A stretch of 64,000 bases of DNA from positions 1,426,001 to 1,490,000 of the forward strand of contig NZ_AHCB03000005.1 in the NCBI RefSeq assembly GCF_000238335.3. Direction: 5' to 3'. The stretch's first letter is position 1. Each line of letters opens with the position of its first letter. Position numbers and translations under genes: made by a program. The DNA is from Pseudoalteromonas marina (GTDB lineage: Bacteria > Pseudomonadota > Gammaproteobacteria > Enterobacterales > Alteromonadaceae). Below the pieces are notes generated by a model that made no database searches, was not told where the DNA came from, and was given only the letters and a program-made list of their open reading frames with translations. Shown here in pieces: positions 54,249 through 64,000 of the stretch.

Positions 54249-54411
54249 CTAAAAACCGTTAAAATTATACTTTCTTATCTGTAAGGTTTCTTTGCCACCT
54301 TTGGCTCTTACAATCTAAGTTAAAATTAAGTCATTGTAATTAAATAATTTAAATTACAAATACTGCACACCACTTCGCTTATATTTATTTCACACCAGCC
54401 AGCGCTTTACC

Positions 54412-54427
54412 TTTACGTAAACTTCAC
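54412..54427 (+). promoter_or_regulatory. LiuR-like box upstream of liuR
   Basis: TTTACGTAAACTTCAC agrees with the box at 54233 at 12 of 16 positions. It lies 37 bp before the liuR start, fitting autoregulation. Confidence 0.6.
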
Positions 54428-54463
54428 TTATATTGGAGTTATTCGAATGAGGTAATTACAATT

Positions 54464-54898
54464 ATGAAACCAGATAATCAAACAAACTTTGCAAGTTCCG
54501 CCACTATACCGACCAGTAATGAACAAACTTTCAGCATTAGCGATTTAGCTAAAGAGTTTGACATTACAACTCGCTCTATACGCTTTTATGAAGACCAAGG
54601 GCTTTTATCACCTGATCGTAATGGGCAAACACGTATTTACTCAAAGCGCGACAAAGTGCGCTTAAAGCTCATTTTACGGGGTAAACGCTTAGGCTTTACG
54701 CTTGCCGAAACGGGCCGTTTGTTTGAACTGTACGACGCTGATAAATCAAGCGCTAAACAACTAGTCACTATGCTAGATCTGATTTCAGAGAAAAAAGCCG
54801 ACCTTTCGCAGCAAATGGACGATATTAAAGTTGTCCTAATGGAACTGGTAACCGCAGAACGACGCTGTAGAGACACACTGAATAAAATAGACGAGTAG
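54464..54898 (+). CDS. liuR: MerR-family regulator of branched-chain amino acid catabolism
   Basis: 144 residues. N-terminal winged helix (FSISDLAKEFDITTRSIRF, YEDQGLLSPDRNGQTRIY), then a coiled coil (VTMLDLISEKKADLSQQMDDI). The sequence lacks the Cys metal ligands of MerR itself. LiuR proteins control leucine/isovalerate (liu) genes in gammaproteobacteria. It is followed by liuA after 54 bp and is probably in the same transcript. Confidence 0.9.
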   Translation: MKPDNQTNFASSATIPTSNEQTFSISDLAKEFDITTRSIRFYEDQGLLSPDRNGQTRIYSKRDKVRLKLILRGKRLGFTLAETGRLFELYDADKSSAKQLVTMLDLISEKKADLSQQMDDIKVVLMELVTAERRCRDTLNKIDE

Positions 54899-54952
54899 TT
54901 TATTTTTAAAATAAAAACACACTGATAACACACACTCACACAGGAATGAATC

Positions 54953-56128
54953 ATGAGCACTATTTCACTTTATAAAGAGATGAACTTTGGTCTTGGCGAA
55001 ACCGCCGATATGATCCGCGACCATGTAAATAGTTTTTCAAGCCAAGAAATTGCGCCACTAGCTGAACAAACCGACATTGACAATACATTTCCAAATCAAC
55101 TTTGGCCGCAAATGGGCGAAATGGGCGTGTTAGGCATGACCGTTCCTGAAGAGTTTGGTGGTGCGGGCTTAGGCTATTTAGAGCATGTTATAGCAATGGA
55201 AGAAATTAGCCGCGCAAGTGCGTCTATTGGCTTGAGCTACGGTGCGCATTCAAACCTGTGTGTTAATCAAATCAACCGTAATGGTTCACAAGCACAAAAA
55301 GAAAAATACCTACCAAAACTTATCAGCGGTGAACACATTGGTGCGCTTGCTATGAGTGAGCCTAATGCGGGCTCTGACGTGGTATCGATGAAACTTAAAG
55401 CGGAGAAAAAAGGCGATAAGTACATTTTGAACGGCAATAAAATGTGGATCACCAATGGCCCGGATGCAGACACACTGGTTATTTACGCTAAAACAGATTT
55501 AAACGCCGGTGCTAAAGGGATTACTGCATTTATAGTAGAGAAAACGTTCCCTGGTTTTTCAACCGCACAAAAGCTCGACAAACTTGGCATGCGTGGGTCA
55601 AACACATGTGAGTTAGTATTTGAAAACTGTGAAGTGCCTGAAGAAAACATTCTAGGTAACTTAAACGAAGGCGTAAAAGTACTTATGAGCGGCCTAGATT
55701 ACGAACGTGTTGTATTGGCAGCAGGCCCCCTTGGTATTATGCAAGCATGTATGGATATTGTTGTGCCTTACATTCATGAGCGTAAGCAATTTGATACCCC
55801 AATTGGGCAATTTCAGCTTATTCAAGGCAAGGTTGCCGACATGTACACACAAATGAACGCTGCTCGTTCATACGTTTACACGGTAGCTAAAGCCTGTGAC
55901 CGCGGTGAAACTACACGTAAAGATGCTGCTGGCGCCATTTTATATGCCGCTGAACTGGCAACCAAAATGGCACTGGATGCGATTCAAATACTGGGTGGGA
56001 ACGGCTACATAAACGAATACGCTACGGGTCGACTACTACGTGACGCTAAACTATACGAAATTGGCGCCGGTACGTCTGAAATTCGCCGTATGCTAATTGG
56101 TCGCGAACTTTTCACTGAAAGCCGTTAA
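54953..56128 (+). CDS. liuA: isovaleryl-CoA dehydrogenase
   Basis: 391 residues, FAD-dependent. Converts isovaleryl-CoA to 3-methylcrotonyl-CoA in leucine degradation. Typical segments: [59 protein letters not shown] with the catalytic Glu region, and [20 protein letters not shown]. Strong similarity to IVD over its length. Followed by liuB after 10 bp. Confidence 0.97.
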   Translation: MSTISLYKEMNFGLGETADMIRDHVNSFSSQEIAPLAEQTDIDNTFPNQLWPQMGEMGVLGMTVPEEFGGAGLGYLEHVIAMEEISRASASIGLSYGAHSNLCVNQINRNGSQAQKEKYLPKLISGEHIGALAMSEPNAGSDVVSMKLKAEKKGDKYILNGNKMWITNGPDADTLVIYAKTDLNAGAKGITAFIVEKTFPGFSTAQKLDKLGMRGSNTCELVFENCEVPEENILGNLNEGVKVLMSGLDYERVVLAAGPLGIMQACMDIVVPYIHERKQFDTPIGQFQLIQGKVADMYTQMNAARSYVYTVAKACDRGETTRKDAAGAILYAAELATKMALDAIQILGGNGYINEYATGRLLRDAKLYEIGAGTSEIRRMLIGRELFTESR

Positions 56129-56138
56129 GGATTAGATT

Positions 56139-57746
56139 ATGACGATTTTAAAATCGAGCGTTAATCCACACGATCCTACTTTTGTGCAAAATCATAAGAA
56201 CATGTCGGCGCTAGTGGATGATTTACGCGATAAAGTTGCCACAATAAGCTTAGGTGGTGGGACTGCTTTAAAAGAGCGTCACGAAGGTCGCGGTAAATTA
56301 TTTGTACGCGATCGTATTAGTACGCTAATTGACGAAGGTTCACCATTTTTAGAAATTTCTCAATTCGCTGCATTTGGCGTCTATGAGCAAGCTATCCCGT
56401 GTGCAGGTGTCGTAGCTGGTATTGGCCGTGTAAAAGGCATTGAATGCATGATCATTGCAAACGATGCCACGGTTAAAGGCGGCACCTACTTTCCGCTTAC
56501 TGTTAAAAAACATTTGCGAGCACAGGACATTGCAGAGCGATGCCATTTACCATGTATTTATTTGGTTGATTCTGGCGGTGCTAACCTACCTGAGCAAGAT
56601 GATGTATTTCCCGATAAATTACATTTTGGCCGTATTTTTTACAATCAAGCTCGAATGTCGGGTAAAGGCATTCCTCAAATTGCAGTGGTAATGGGGTTAT
56701 GTACTGCTGGTGGTGCTTATGTACCGGCTATGGCCGATGAAAGCATAATAGTAAAAGAGCAAGGCACTATATTTTTAGCAGGCCCGCCGCTTGTAAAAGC
56801 GGCAACAGGTGAAGAAGTAACTGCTGAAGAGCTTGGTGGTGCTGATGTTCATTGTAAAACATCAGGGGTAGCTGATCACTTTGCTGAAAACGACGAGCAT
56901 GCGCTGTCTATCGCACGCCAATGTATTGAGCGCATTAATTACACACGCCCTACTGCACCGTTATTAAAAGATATAAAAGCGCCTCGGTACGATATAAGCG
57001 AACTTTACGGCATTGTAGGTACCGACCTTAAAAAGCCATTTGACGTACGAGAAGTCATTGCCCGAACAGTTGATGATTCATCGTTTGATGAATTTAAACG
57101 CTACTTTGGTGAAACGTTGGTAACCGGTTTTGCAAGCATTTACGGTAACCCTGTTGGCATAGTGGCTAATAACGGCATTTTATTCAGCGAGTCTGCTCAA
57201 AAAGGCGCACACTTTATTCAACTGTGTGCACAACGCAATATTCCACTGGTTTTTTTACAAAATATTACCGGCTTTATGGTAGGTAAAAAATACGAAGCCG
57301 AAGGCATTGCAAAACACGGCGCAAAAATGGTGATGGCGGTTTCGTGTGCCGATGTGCCTAAATTTACGGTACTTATTGGCGGCTCTTATGGCGCTGGTAA
57401 TTACGGTATGTGTGGCCGCGCATTTGAACCCACCATGATGTGGATGTGGCCTAATGCCCGTATTTCGGTCATGGGCGGCGAGCAAGCCGCAGGGGTAATG
57501 GCCCAAGTTAAGCAAGACGGCTTAGCGCGAAAAGGCCAAAGTATGACCGATGAGCAAATTAGCGAGTTTAAAAAACCAATCATTGAGCAATACGATGAGC
57601 AAGGCCACCCATACTATGCCAGTGCGCGTTTGTGGGACGACGGTATTATTGACCCAGCCGACACACGTAACGTATTAGGACTTGCCTTAAGTGCTGCTAA
57701 AAATGCACCAGCGCAAGATTCTCAATTTGGCGTATTTAGAATGTAA
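56139..57746 (+). CDS. liuB: methylcrotonoyl-CoA carboxylase, carboxyltransferase (beta) subunit
   Basis: 535 residues of the acyl-CoA carboxyltransferase family. Transfers CO2 from biotin on the alpha subunit to 3-methylcrotonyl-CoA. Two crotonase-like halves are visible; [20 protein letters not shown] is the family segment in the first, and [19 protein letters not shown] and [15 protein letters not shown] mark the second. Paired with liuD downstream. Confidence 0.97.
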   Translation: MTILKSSVNPHDPTFVQNHKNMSALVDDLRDKVATISLGGGTALKERHEGRGKLFVRDRISTLIDEGSPFLEISQFAAFGVYEQAIPCAGVVAGIGRVKGIECMIIANDATVKGGTYFPLTVKKHLRAQDIAERCHLPCIYLVDSGGANLPEQDDVFPDKLHFGRIFYNQARMSGKGIPQIAVVMGLCTAGGAYVPAMADESIIVKEQGTIFLAGPPLVKAATGEEVTAEELGGADVHCKTSGVADHFAENDEHALSIARQCIERINYTRPTAPLLKDIKAPRYDISELYGIVGTDLKKPFDVREVIARTVDDSSFDEFKRYFGETLVTGFASIYGNPVGIVANNGILFSESAQKGAHFIQLCAQRNIPLVFLQNITGFMVGKKYEAEGIAKHGAKMVMAVSCADVPKFTVLIGGSYGAGNYGMCGRAFEPTMMWMWPNARISVMGGEQAAGVMAQVKQDGLARKGQSMTDEQISEFKKPIIEQYDEQGHPYYASARLWDDGIIDPADTRNVLGLALSAAKNAPAQDSQFGVFRM

Positions 57747-57760
57747 CCGGAGCGCAGTAA

Positions 57761-58531
57761 ATGTCAGTAACACTACAAATAACAAAATCTAATGTGGCTG
57801 TACTTGTTTTAAGCCGCCCTGAAAAAAGAAACGCATTTAATAGCGAAGTAATTCACGAATTAATTCAATGCATTGAACATGCAAATACGCTTGATATAAA
57901 AGCGCTCGTGTTAAAAACAGAAGGCAAACACTTTTCAGCCGGAGCAGACTTAGCCTGGATGAAATCCATGGCTGATAACAATTACGCCGATAATCTTGCC
58001 GACTCTATGCAACTTGCAAAACTAATGCAGGTTTTAGCAACCAGCCCTCACCCAACCGTGTGTGCTGTTCAAGGCGCTGCATTTGGTGGCGCGTTAGGCT
58101 TAATTGCCTGTTGCGATATTGCACTGTGTAAAGATGATGCTCAGTTTTGCTTAAGTGAGGTTAAACTTGGGCTTATTCCTGCGGTAATTAGCCCGTATGT
58201 AATTAAAGCTATAGGTGAGCGCGCTGCTCGTAGGTATTTTTTAACTGCCGAGGTGTTTGATGCCCACACAGCCAAACAACTTGGGTTAGTTCATCAAGTA
58301 ACCGGCAATTTAGACTGCGCGCTTGATAACATGTTGCAAACACTGATTGATAACGGCCCTGTTGCAGTCAAAGCCGCTAAAGCTTTAATTAATGATGTAG
58401 CAAACAAGCCTATTAGTGAACAACTTATTGAGCTTACGGCCGAACGTATTGCAAAGATTCGTGTATCTGATGAAGGCCAAGAAGGGCTTAGTGCTTTTTT
58501 TGATAAACGCCCACCCGCTTGGCAACTGTAG
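57761..58531 (+). CDS. liuC: methylglutaconyl-CoA hydratase
   Basis: 256 residues, crotonase family. Hydrates 3-methylglutaconyl-CoA to HMG-CoA in leucine degradation. Motifs: EGKHFSAGADLAWM, VQGAAFGGALGLIACCDIA and CLSEVKLGLIPAVISPYVI. It sits between the two carboxylase subunit genes, as usual in liu clusters. Confidence 0.94.
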   Translation: MSVTLQITKSNVAVLVLSRPEKRNAFNSEVIHELIQCIEHANTLDIKALVLKTEGKHFSAGADLAWMKSMADNNYADNLADSMQLAKLMQVLATSPHPTVCAVQGAAFGGALGLIACCDIALCKDDAQFCLSEVKLGLIPAVISPYVIKAIGERAARRYFLTAEVFDAHTAKQLGLVHQVTGNLDCALDNMLQTLIDNGPVAVKAAKALINDVANKPISEQLIELTAERIAKIRVSDEGQEGLSAFFDKRPPAWQL

Positions 58532-58539
58532 GATTAATT

Positions 58540-60531
58540 ATGAACACACACACTTTAAAAAAGATACTCATTGCCAACCGAGGTGAAATTGCGTGCCGTA
58601 TCATGCGCAGTGCAAAGCAAATGGGGTTAACGACTGTAGCCGTTTATTCTGACGCCGATAAGCACGCACAACATGTAAAAATGGCTGATCAGGCTTACCA
58701 TATTGGGCCTGCGCCCAGTAAAGACTCTTACCTTGTAACCGATAAAATTTTACAAGTAGCAAAAAATAGTGGTGCAGATTGTATTCACCCTGGGTATGGT
58801 TTTTTATCTGAAAACAGCGAATTTGCTAAAGCCTGTGAAGCTAACAACATTGCGTTTATTGGCCCACTTGCAAGCAGCATAGAAGCCATGGGCTCTAAAA
58901 CCCGCGCTAAAGAAATAATGGCTGAAGCAAATGTACCGTTAGTGCCTGGCTATTATGGTGATAATCAAGACCCTGCCTTTTTACAATCTGAGGCCGAAAA
59001 AATTGGCTATCCCGTACTGATTAAAGCGGCTTTTGGGGGCGGTGGTAAGGGTATGCGCGTTGTTGAGCAAGCTAAAGATTTTATGAGTGCTCTTGAAGGC
59101 GCACAGCGTGAAGCTATAGCAGGCTTTGGTAATGACTTAGTACTGCTAGAGCGCTATGTTAACCAGCCTCGCCATGTTGAAGTACAGGTGTTTGCAGATA
59201 GTCACGGTAACTGTGTTTATTTAGGTGATAGAGACTGCTCTTTACAACGTCGTCATCAAAAAGTAATTGAAGAAGCGCCAGCACCAGGTTTAAGTGACAC
59301 ATTACGAAAAGAAATGGGCGAAGCCGCAGTACGTTGTGCTCTGGCTATAAATTACCGCGGTGCAGGTACTGTTGAATTTTTACTGTGTGGCGATGAGTTT
59401 TTCTTTATGGAAATGAACACACGCCTACAAGTAGAACACCCAGTAACCGAAATGGTAACCGGTGTAGATTTAGTGAATTGGCAAATCAATATAGCAGCTG
59501 GGCACACTTTGCCTTTAACGCAATCTGACATACAACTACAAGGCCACAGCTTTGAAGCGCGAATTTACGCAGAGGATCCAAGCAACGACTTTATTCCTTG
59601 TTCAGGCGTAATTGAATCGTTAAATACTCCGCTTAATAGTGAGTTTGTACGAATAGATACCGGCATTGCACAAGGCGATGAAATCAGCCCTTATTACGAC
59701 CCAATGATTGCAAAGCTTATAGTACATGATGATAACCGCGAGCAAGCATTAGGGCGTTTACGCCAAGCACTTGGGGAATTTCATTTAGCGGGTTTTAGTA
59801 CCAACATTGGCTTTTTAAATAACTTAGCTAATCACCCTACTTTTAACCAGGGCGCGCCAAGTACACACTTTATTGCAGAGCAAGGCGACTCTTTAGTTAC
59901 TGTTGATAGTGCGCTTTTACAATCTAGTGAGCTCATAGGTGCATTTGCGTACTTATGCTCTTTGAATAATGAGCAAGCTCAGCAAAGCAATGGTAGCCCT
60001 TGGCAGCAACTTAACGGATTTAACTTAAATTCTCCACGCATCATTAAAGTGCCCTTTAAAGATTTACAGCTGAGTGCGATTAAAACATCTGAAGGGTTCA
60101 ACATTACCCATAACAACACGGTATTTAATCTTCAAGGGACAGTCATTAAAGGCGTTTGTACTGTATTTATTGATGGCAATAAGCATATTGCGCATGTCTC
60201 ACACTGTAATGACGCCATTACGGTTATGAATAAAGCACTACAAACTAAGCTTGAACTCATTAATAAACATTACATAAGTTCACATGAAAGTGATGCATTG
60301 CCACTAGCAGCACCACTCAATGGTACCGTGGTTAAACATTTGGTTAAAGTTGGCAGTACGATTAGCAAAGGCGATCCTGTTGTGATCATTGAAGCTATGA
60401 AAATGGAATACACCCTCAATGCGCCACACGATGGCATTTTACAAAGCTATTGTTTTGGTGAAGGTGAATTGGTATCTCACGGTGCCCTACTCGCCATTGT
60501 TGAAGATACCACACAACAGGAAGGTGCCTAA
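58540..60531 (+). CDS. liuD: methylcrotonoyl-CoA carboxylase, biotin-containing (alpha) subunit
   Basis: About 663 residues. Biotin carboxylase domain (ILIANRGEIACRIMRS at the N-terminus, ATP-grasp loop KAAFGGGGKGMRVV, RDCSLQRRHQKVIEEAPA, FMEMNTRLQVEHPVTE), a middle BT-like domain, and a C-terminal biotinyl domain with the biotin Lys in EAMKMEYTL. The start is ATG 58540 (TAGGATT upstream); a longer in-frame start at 58519 would overlap liuC. Confidence 0.96.
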   Translation: MNTHTLKKILIANRGEIACRIMRSAKQMGLTTVAVYSDADKHAQHVKMADQAYHIGPAPSKDSYLVTDKILQVAKNSGADCIHPGYGFLSENSEFAKACEANNIAFIGPLASSIEAMGSKTRAKEIMAEANVPLVPGYYGDNQDPAFLQSEAEKIGYPVLIKAAFGGGGKGMRVVEQAKDFMSALEGAQREAIAGFGNDLVLLERYVNQPRHVEVQVFADSHGNCVYLGDRDCSLQRRHQKVIEEAPAPGLSDTLRKEMGEAAVRCALAINYRGAGTVEFLLCGDEFFFMEMNTRLQVEHPVTEMVTGVDLVNWQINIAAGHTLPLTQSDIQLQGHSFEARIYAEDPSNDFIPCSGVIESLNTPLNSEFVRIDTGIAQGDEISPYYDPMIAKLIVHDDNREQALGRLRQALGEFHLAGFSTNIGFLNNLANHPTFNQGAPSTHFIAEQGDSLVTVDSALLQSSELIGAFAYLCSLNNEQAQQSNGSPWQQLNGFNLNSPRIIKVPFKDLQLSAIKTSEGFNITHNNTVFNLQGTVIKGVCTVFIDGNKHIAHVSHCNDAITVMNKALQTKLELINKHYISSHESDALPLAAPLNGTVVKHLVKVGSTISKGDPVVIIEAMKMEYTLNAPHDGILQSYCFGEGELVSHGALLAIVEDTTQQEGA

Positions 60532-61433
60532 TGAGTGCCTTTCCTGATTCGGTTCGTATTGTTGAGGTGGGTGCGCGTGACGGCCTACAAAACGAGAGTT
60601 TGGTAAATACTCAGGATAAAATTTCACTGATTAATGCCCTTGCACAAGCCGGTTTAAAAGATATAGAAGCAGGTGCATTTGTATCCCCTAAATGGGTGCC
60701 ACAAATGGCAGACTCGGCAGATGTGATTAACGCACTTAACTTACCAAATATTAACTTAAGCGCGCTGACACCAAACTTGAAAGGTGCACACGCGGCCCAT
60801 GACGCTGGTATTAAAGAGTTTGCAATTTTTACCGCCGCAAGCGAGTCGTTCTGTAAAAAAAACATAAACTGCTCTATTGACGAAAGTATCACACGCTTCA
60901 GTGAAGTTATGAACTTTGCAAAAGAGCATAATATTCGTGTACGTGGTTACGTAAGTTGTGTACTTGGCTGTCCTTACGAAGGAGACATAGACGCTAAGGC
61001 TGTGCTTGATGTAACACAAAAGCTATTAGATTTAGGCTGTTACGAAGTAAGCCTTGGAGACACGATTGGCGTAGGTACTGCAAAAAAAGTAACTCAACTC
61101 ATAGAATTACTTTTAATGCACATAGACAGCAACCGGCTTGCAGTGCATTTTCATGATACCTACGGCCAAGCGCTCACAAATATTTACGCAGCGCTAAGCC
61201 TAGGAATATCAACGGTTGACGCAGCAGTTGCCGGCCTTGGTGGGTGCCCTTATGCTAAAGGCGCGTCAGGAAATGTTGCCACTGAAGATGTCGTTTACTT
61301 ACTCGATGGCCTTGGCATAAACCATGGAATTGATTTACAAATGCTTGTTGATGCAGGTTGGGCCATTACTAATGCGCTTAACAAAACGCCAATAAGTAAA
61401 GTTTCTGTAGCGCTGCACAAAAAACAACAATGA
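60531..61433 (+). CDS. liuE: hydroxymethylglutaryl-CoA lyase
   Basis: 300 residues. Cleaves HMG-CoA to acetyl-CoA and acetoacetate, the last liu step. TIM-barrel motifs: VEVGARDGLQNE (6-20 region), LGDTIGVGTAKKV, HFHDTYGQALTN and the signature GLGGCPYAKGASGNVATEDV (catalytic Cys). One-base overlap with liuD stop (TAATG), so translation is coupled. Confidence 0.96.
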   Translation: MSAFPDSVRIVEVGARDGLQNESLVNTQDKISLINALAQAGLKDIEAGAFVSPKWVPQMADSADVINALNLPNINLSALTPNLKGAHAAHDAGIKEFAIFTAASESFCKKNINCSIDESITRFSEVMNFAKEHNIRVRGYVSCVLGCPYEGDIDAKAVLDVTQKLLDLGCYEVSLGDTIGVGTAKKVTQLIELLLMHIDSNRLAVHFHDTYGQALTNIYAALSLGISTVDAAVAGLGGCPYAKGASGNVATEDVVYLLDGLGINHGIDLQMLVDAGWAITNALNKTPISKVSVALHKKQQ

Positions 61434-61535
61434 CACACTTACGTGTTAACTACTTTTTAGCCTATATATTACTTAAGTAAGTGTAAAACGAAGGTAAATA
61501 GTTAACAAAATTTAGCACACAATGAGGAGAGACTC

Positions 61536-62234
61536 ATGGCCGGTTTTGATAAGGTGGTTTCAAGCTACGAAGCTGCAATGGAAGGGTTGAAAGACGGTGA
61601 TACCATTATTGCCGGTGGTTTTGGTTTATGTGGAATACCTGAAGGTTTAATAAAGCAAATTAAAAAGATGAACACAAAAGAGTTAACCGTTGTATCTAAC
61701 AACTGCGGTGTTGATGATTTTGGTTTAGGTATTTTATTGCAAGATAAACAAATAAAAAAAGTAATTGCCTCGTATGTTGGAGAAAACGCCCTATTTGAGC
61801 AGCAATTATTAAATGGCGAAATAGATGTTGAGCTTACGCCACAAGGAACACTTGCAGAAAAAATGCGCGCTGGTGGTGCCGGTATTCCCGCATTTTATAC
61901 CGCTACAGGTTACGGTACGCCCGTTGCAGAGGGTAAAGATGTAAAAGAATTTGATGGTCGCCCTTACATTTTAGAAGAGTCTATCACGGGTGAATTTGCC
62001 ATTGTGAAAGCGTGGAAGGCTGACCGGTATGGAAACCTGGTATTTAGACATACCGCAATGAACTTTAACCCAATGGCTGCAACAGCAGGAAAAATTACTG
62101 TGGCAGAAGTGGAAGAAATCGTCGAGCCGGGTGAACTTGAACCAAGCCAAATCCACACCCCTGGTATTTATGTAAATCGCGTGATTAAAGGTAACTTTGA
62201 AAAACGCATTGAACGTGTAACAACACGAGATTGA
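61536..62234 (+). CDS. 3-oxoacid (acetoacetate) CoA-transferase subunit A
   Basis: 232 residues of the ScoA/AtoD type. With subunit B, transfers CoA from succinyl-CoA (or acetyl-CoA) to acetoacetate. Segments: [57 protein letters not shown]. 102 bp after liuE; its leader has a palindrome-like TTACTTAAGTAA (61473-61484 region). Confidence 0.94.
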   Translation: MAGFDKVVSSYEAAMEGLKDGDTIIAGGFGLCGIPEGLIKQIKKMNTKELTVVSNNCGVDDFGLGILLQDKQIKKVIASYVGENALFEQQLLNGEIDVELTPQGTLAEKMRAGGAGIPAFYTATGYGTPVAEGKDVKEFDGRPYILEESITGEFAIVKAWKADRYGNLVFRHTAMNFNPMAATAGKITVAEVEEIVEPGELEPSQIHTPGIYVNRVIKGNFEKRIERVTTRD

Positions 62235-62248
62235 GCAGGAGCAAAGTA

Positions 62249-62905
62249 ATGGCATTATCACGTGAACAAGTTGCAATGCGCGTTGCGCAAGAACTACAAG
62301 ATGGTTACTACGTTAATTTGGGCATAGGAATTCCGACACTCGTCGCAAACTATGTACCTGATGATATTGAAGTTATGCTACAGTCAGAAAATGGCCTATT
62401 AGGTATGGGGCAATACCCAACTAAAGCTGAGCTTGATGCTGATATGATTAACGCGGGTAAAGAAACCGTGACAGCAGCCACAGGTGCTGCCATATTTAAT
62501 AGTGCAGATAGTTTTGCCATGATACGGGGTGGTCATGTAGACTTAACAGTTCTTGGTGCTTTTGAAGTTGACCAGAACGGTAACATCGCGTCATGGATGA
62601 TCCCCAAAAAGCTTATTAAAGGCATGGGCGGCGCAATGGACTTAGTTGCTGGCGCAAAAAATATAATTGTTACAATGACCCATGCCAGTAAGCATGGTGA
62701 ATCTAAGCTTCTTGAAGCATGTAGTTTACCGCTTACCGGTGTAAATTGCGTAAAGAAAATAGTAACAGATTTAGCCGTTTTAGAAGTTAAAGACGGCGCA
62801 TTTCATTTAATAGAGCGTGCACCTGGTGTATCTGTAGATGAAATTATTAGCAAAACAGCAGGTAAATTACTTGTTGACGGTGAAGTACCAGAAATGGTTT
62901 TATAA
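62249..62905 (+). CDS. 3-oxoacid CoA-transferase subunit B
   Basis: About 218 residues, ScoB/AtoA type. Catalytic Glu in VMLQSENGLLGMGQYP (about residue 45-50), preceded by GYYVNLGIGIPTLVANYVP; also GGHVDLTVLGAFEVDQNGN. Start chosen at ATG 62249 (AGGAGC upstream), 14 bp after the subunit A stop. Together they convert the acetoacetate made by LiuE into acetoacetyl-CoA, which the thiolase on the other operon can split. Confidence 0.95.
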   Translation: MALSREQVAMRVAQELQDGYYVNLGIGIPTLVANYVPDDIEVMLQSENGLLGMGQYPTKAELDADMINAGKETVTAATGAAIFNSADSFAMIRGGHVDLTVLGAFEVDQNGNIASWMIPKKLIKGMGGAMDLVAGAKNIIVTMTHASKHGESKLLEACSLPLTGVNCVKKIVTDLAVLEVKDGAFHLIERAPGVSVDEIISKTAGKLLVDGEVPEMVL

Positions 62906-62972
62906 GATTATTATATAGTTAACTTTACCCTGTACCGACCTCATTCCCAGTGCCAATGGCGCTGAGTTACCC

Positions 62973-63000
62973 AAAATCCCTCGTAAGAGGGATTTTTTTT
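62973..63000 (+). terminator. terminator of the liu/CoA-transferase operon
   Basis: Stem AAATCCCTC / GAGGGATTT with a GTAA loop, then eight T residues. Confidence 0.93.
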
Positions 63001-63139
63001 GCTATCAATACTATTTTTATGGTTAATTAATACACGCTTAATAAATTATTATCTATAATAGATGCATAAATACTGTGTTATTTAGCTAGAGCTATTGCAC
63101 TAATTTGTTGTTATGATGCACCAAAATTGTGAAGCTGCC

Positions 63140-63166
63140 CTATCAATAAAATTAAGTTATTGATAG
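63140..63166. promoter_or_regulatory. palindrome upstream of the LysR gene
   Basis: Perfect 10-bp arms CTATCAATAA / TTATTGATAG around a 7-bp centre, 70 bp before the LysR start. Could be a regulator binding site (inference). Confidence 0.35.
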
Positions 63167-63235
63167 TATTGAATAATAACATTTGGATCGATATTTGCCT
63201 GTACAGGTAATCTAAACATTTAAACACTGGAAAAC

Positions 63236-64000
63236 ATGCAAACTCCTATTCGTGGTCTTCGTTCTTTTTGCTTTGCAGCAAGAAGCCTAAGTTTTAAGCA
63301 TGCAGCCAATGAGCTGTACTTAACACCGTCGGCGGTAAGCCACCAAATAAAACAACTAGAAGAACAACTTGGTATAGAGCTTTTTCATCGTAAAACACGT
63401 TCGATTAGCCTAACTACGGCTGGAAAAAACTTTTTTGATGCGATCTCCCCTATCATTACTATGTTAGAAGGTACCATTAATGAGTTTAGTCAATTACAAC
63501 AAAACACAAATATCACGATTACTTTACCCGAGTTTTTTGCCAGTGAATTGCTGATGCCGAAATTAAGCGAATGGACCACTCAGCATCCTAATATTAATTT
63601 GCAAATGGACACGCTTAAAACACGTAAAGAACTTACCCGCCATAGTGATTTGTCTATTGTGCTTTCGTCAAGTAAGCCAACTGAGGGCGCAGTCACTGAG
63701 CTATTTAATTTAGAATACATTCCTGCATGTAATAAAAAATTACTTGAACAGTGGAAAAACAACGATTTACAAGCACTGAACCAAGTACCACTAATTTTAC
63801 ACAAAGCACGCCCTTGGGCATGGCACCAGTGGGCTGAAAAAGTGGGCATAGATGATTTTTCGCCTACGCAAATTATTCAGATAGATAGTATGTTTGGTGT
63901 TGCACGTGCCGCACAGCAAGGTATGGGGATTGCACTTATTCCTCTACCTATAAGCCAAAGCTGGTTAGACGAGCAATGGTTATATAAATTGTTTGAACAG
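63236..64000 (+). CDS. LysR-family transcriptional regulator, 5' part (runs off window)
   Basis: The frame from ATG 63236 stays open to the window end (255 codons visible, C-terminus missing). N-terminal winged helix: LRSFCFAARSLSFKHAANEL and SAVSHQIKQLEEQLGIELF, typical of LysR and close in style to GcvA-type regulators; the linker helix continues with HRKTRSISLTTAGK. The C-terminal effector domain is partly visible (ending GVARAAQQGMGIALIPLP). Ligand and target are unknown. Confidence 0.9.
   Translation, partial: MQTPIRGLRSFCFAARSLSFKHAANELYLTPSAVSHQIKQLEEQLGIELFHRKTRSISLTTAGKNFFDAISPIITMLEGTINEFSQLQQNTNITITLPEFFASELLMPKLSEWTTQHPNINLQMDTLKTRKELTRHSDLSIVLSSSKPTEGAVTELFNLEYIPACNKKLLEQWKNNDLQALNQVPLILHKARPWAWHQWAEKVGIDDFSPTQIIQIDSMFGVARAAQQGMGIALIPLPISQSWLDEQWLYKLFEQ

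Larger units (their letters stand above)
54146..54463. other. divergent promoter region between thiolase and liuR
   Basis: 318 bp with no coding potential. Contains two LiuR-like boxes and AT-rich sequence, so it should drive both branched-chain amino acid operons. Confidence 0.7.
62906..63235. other. intergenic region with terminator and palindrome
   Basis: 330 bp. Holds the terminator of the liu/CoA-transferase operon (62973-63000) and a palindrome CTATCAATAA / TTATTGATAG (63140-63149, 63157-63166) 70-96 bp before the LysR gene. No gene was recognised. Confidence 0.55.

Noticed and set aside
63112..63126. NtrC-like sequence GCACCAAAATTGTGA before the LysR gene
   Set aside because: Only a partial match to the site and no -24/-12 promoter next to it.
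1..64000. tRNA or rRNA genes
   Set aside because: No cloverleaf-like or rRNA sequence was noticed on either strand by eye; a tRNAscan run would settle it.

Overview
The window looks like chromosomal DNA of a marine gammaproteobacterium, most likely Pseudoalteromonas. This is an inference from gene families, not a database match. The DNA is AT-rich (about 40% GC by eye). It carries an MiaE/FabA/RMF gene set typical of Alteromonadales, an AcuR-AcuI acrylate module, a full Leu/Val degradation region with a MerR-type LiuR regulator, and a chromosomal integron.

1-8.3 kb: end of a gamma-glutamyltransferase, NAD malic enzyme, a periplasmic SIMPL-domain protein, a DUF2254 membrane protein, a MAPEG protein, a sulfotransferase-like protein, tRNA hydroxylase MiaE and a secreted DRGH nuclease. 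8.3-15.1 kb: a leftward carbohydrate or polyol ABC importer operon (porin, binding protein, two permeases, ATPase) with a SorC-type regulator and no catabolic enzyme. 15.5-21.1 kb: receiver protein, MoxR ATPase, DUF58 protein, TgpA-like transglutaminase and an antiporter, closely packed. 21.3-38.8 kb: housekeeping and envelope genes (thioesterase, M23 peptidase, tandem PTPS-like protein, fabA with a FabR-type operator, rmf, acuR-acuI with a shared operator, a YHYH lipoprotein, an unusual protein kinase, a TonB-dependent receptor, an M17 aminopeptidase, a tail-anchored lipoyl-domain protein, cytochrome b561).

39.1-46.4 kb: the most unusual region, a decaying chromosomal integron. An integrase gene (rightward) keeps a SOS/LexA-type promoter but has an in-frame amber codon. 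A 162-bp element with 14-bp perfect terminal inverted repeats begins exactly where the codon for the catalytic tyrosine should be. Nine leftward cassettes follow on the other side of attI, separated by eight attC sites of about 100 bp plus one truncated attC. Each cassette's first bases are complementary to the outer core of its own attC, which confirms the boundaries. The distal end was cut by an IS3-family insertion, itself truncated at a perfect 48-bp tandem duplication. All nine cassette products look exported or membrane-bound.

46.4-62.9 kb: branched-chain amino acid catabolism. The leftward operon (thiolase, mmsA, acyl-CoA dehydrogenase, enoyl-CoA hydratase, HIBYL-CoA hydrolase, mmsB, SDR) covers valine. 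The rightward operon (liuR, liuA, liuB, liuC, liuD, liuE, then a two-subunit CoA transferase) covers leucine to acetoacetate and acetyl-CoA. Two LiuR-like boxes lie in the shared promoter region. A LysR-type regulator runs off the right edge.
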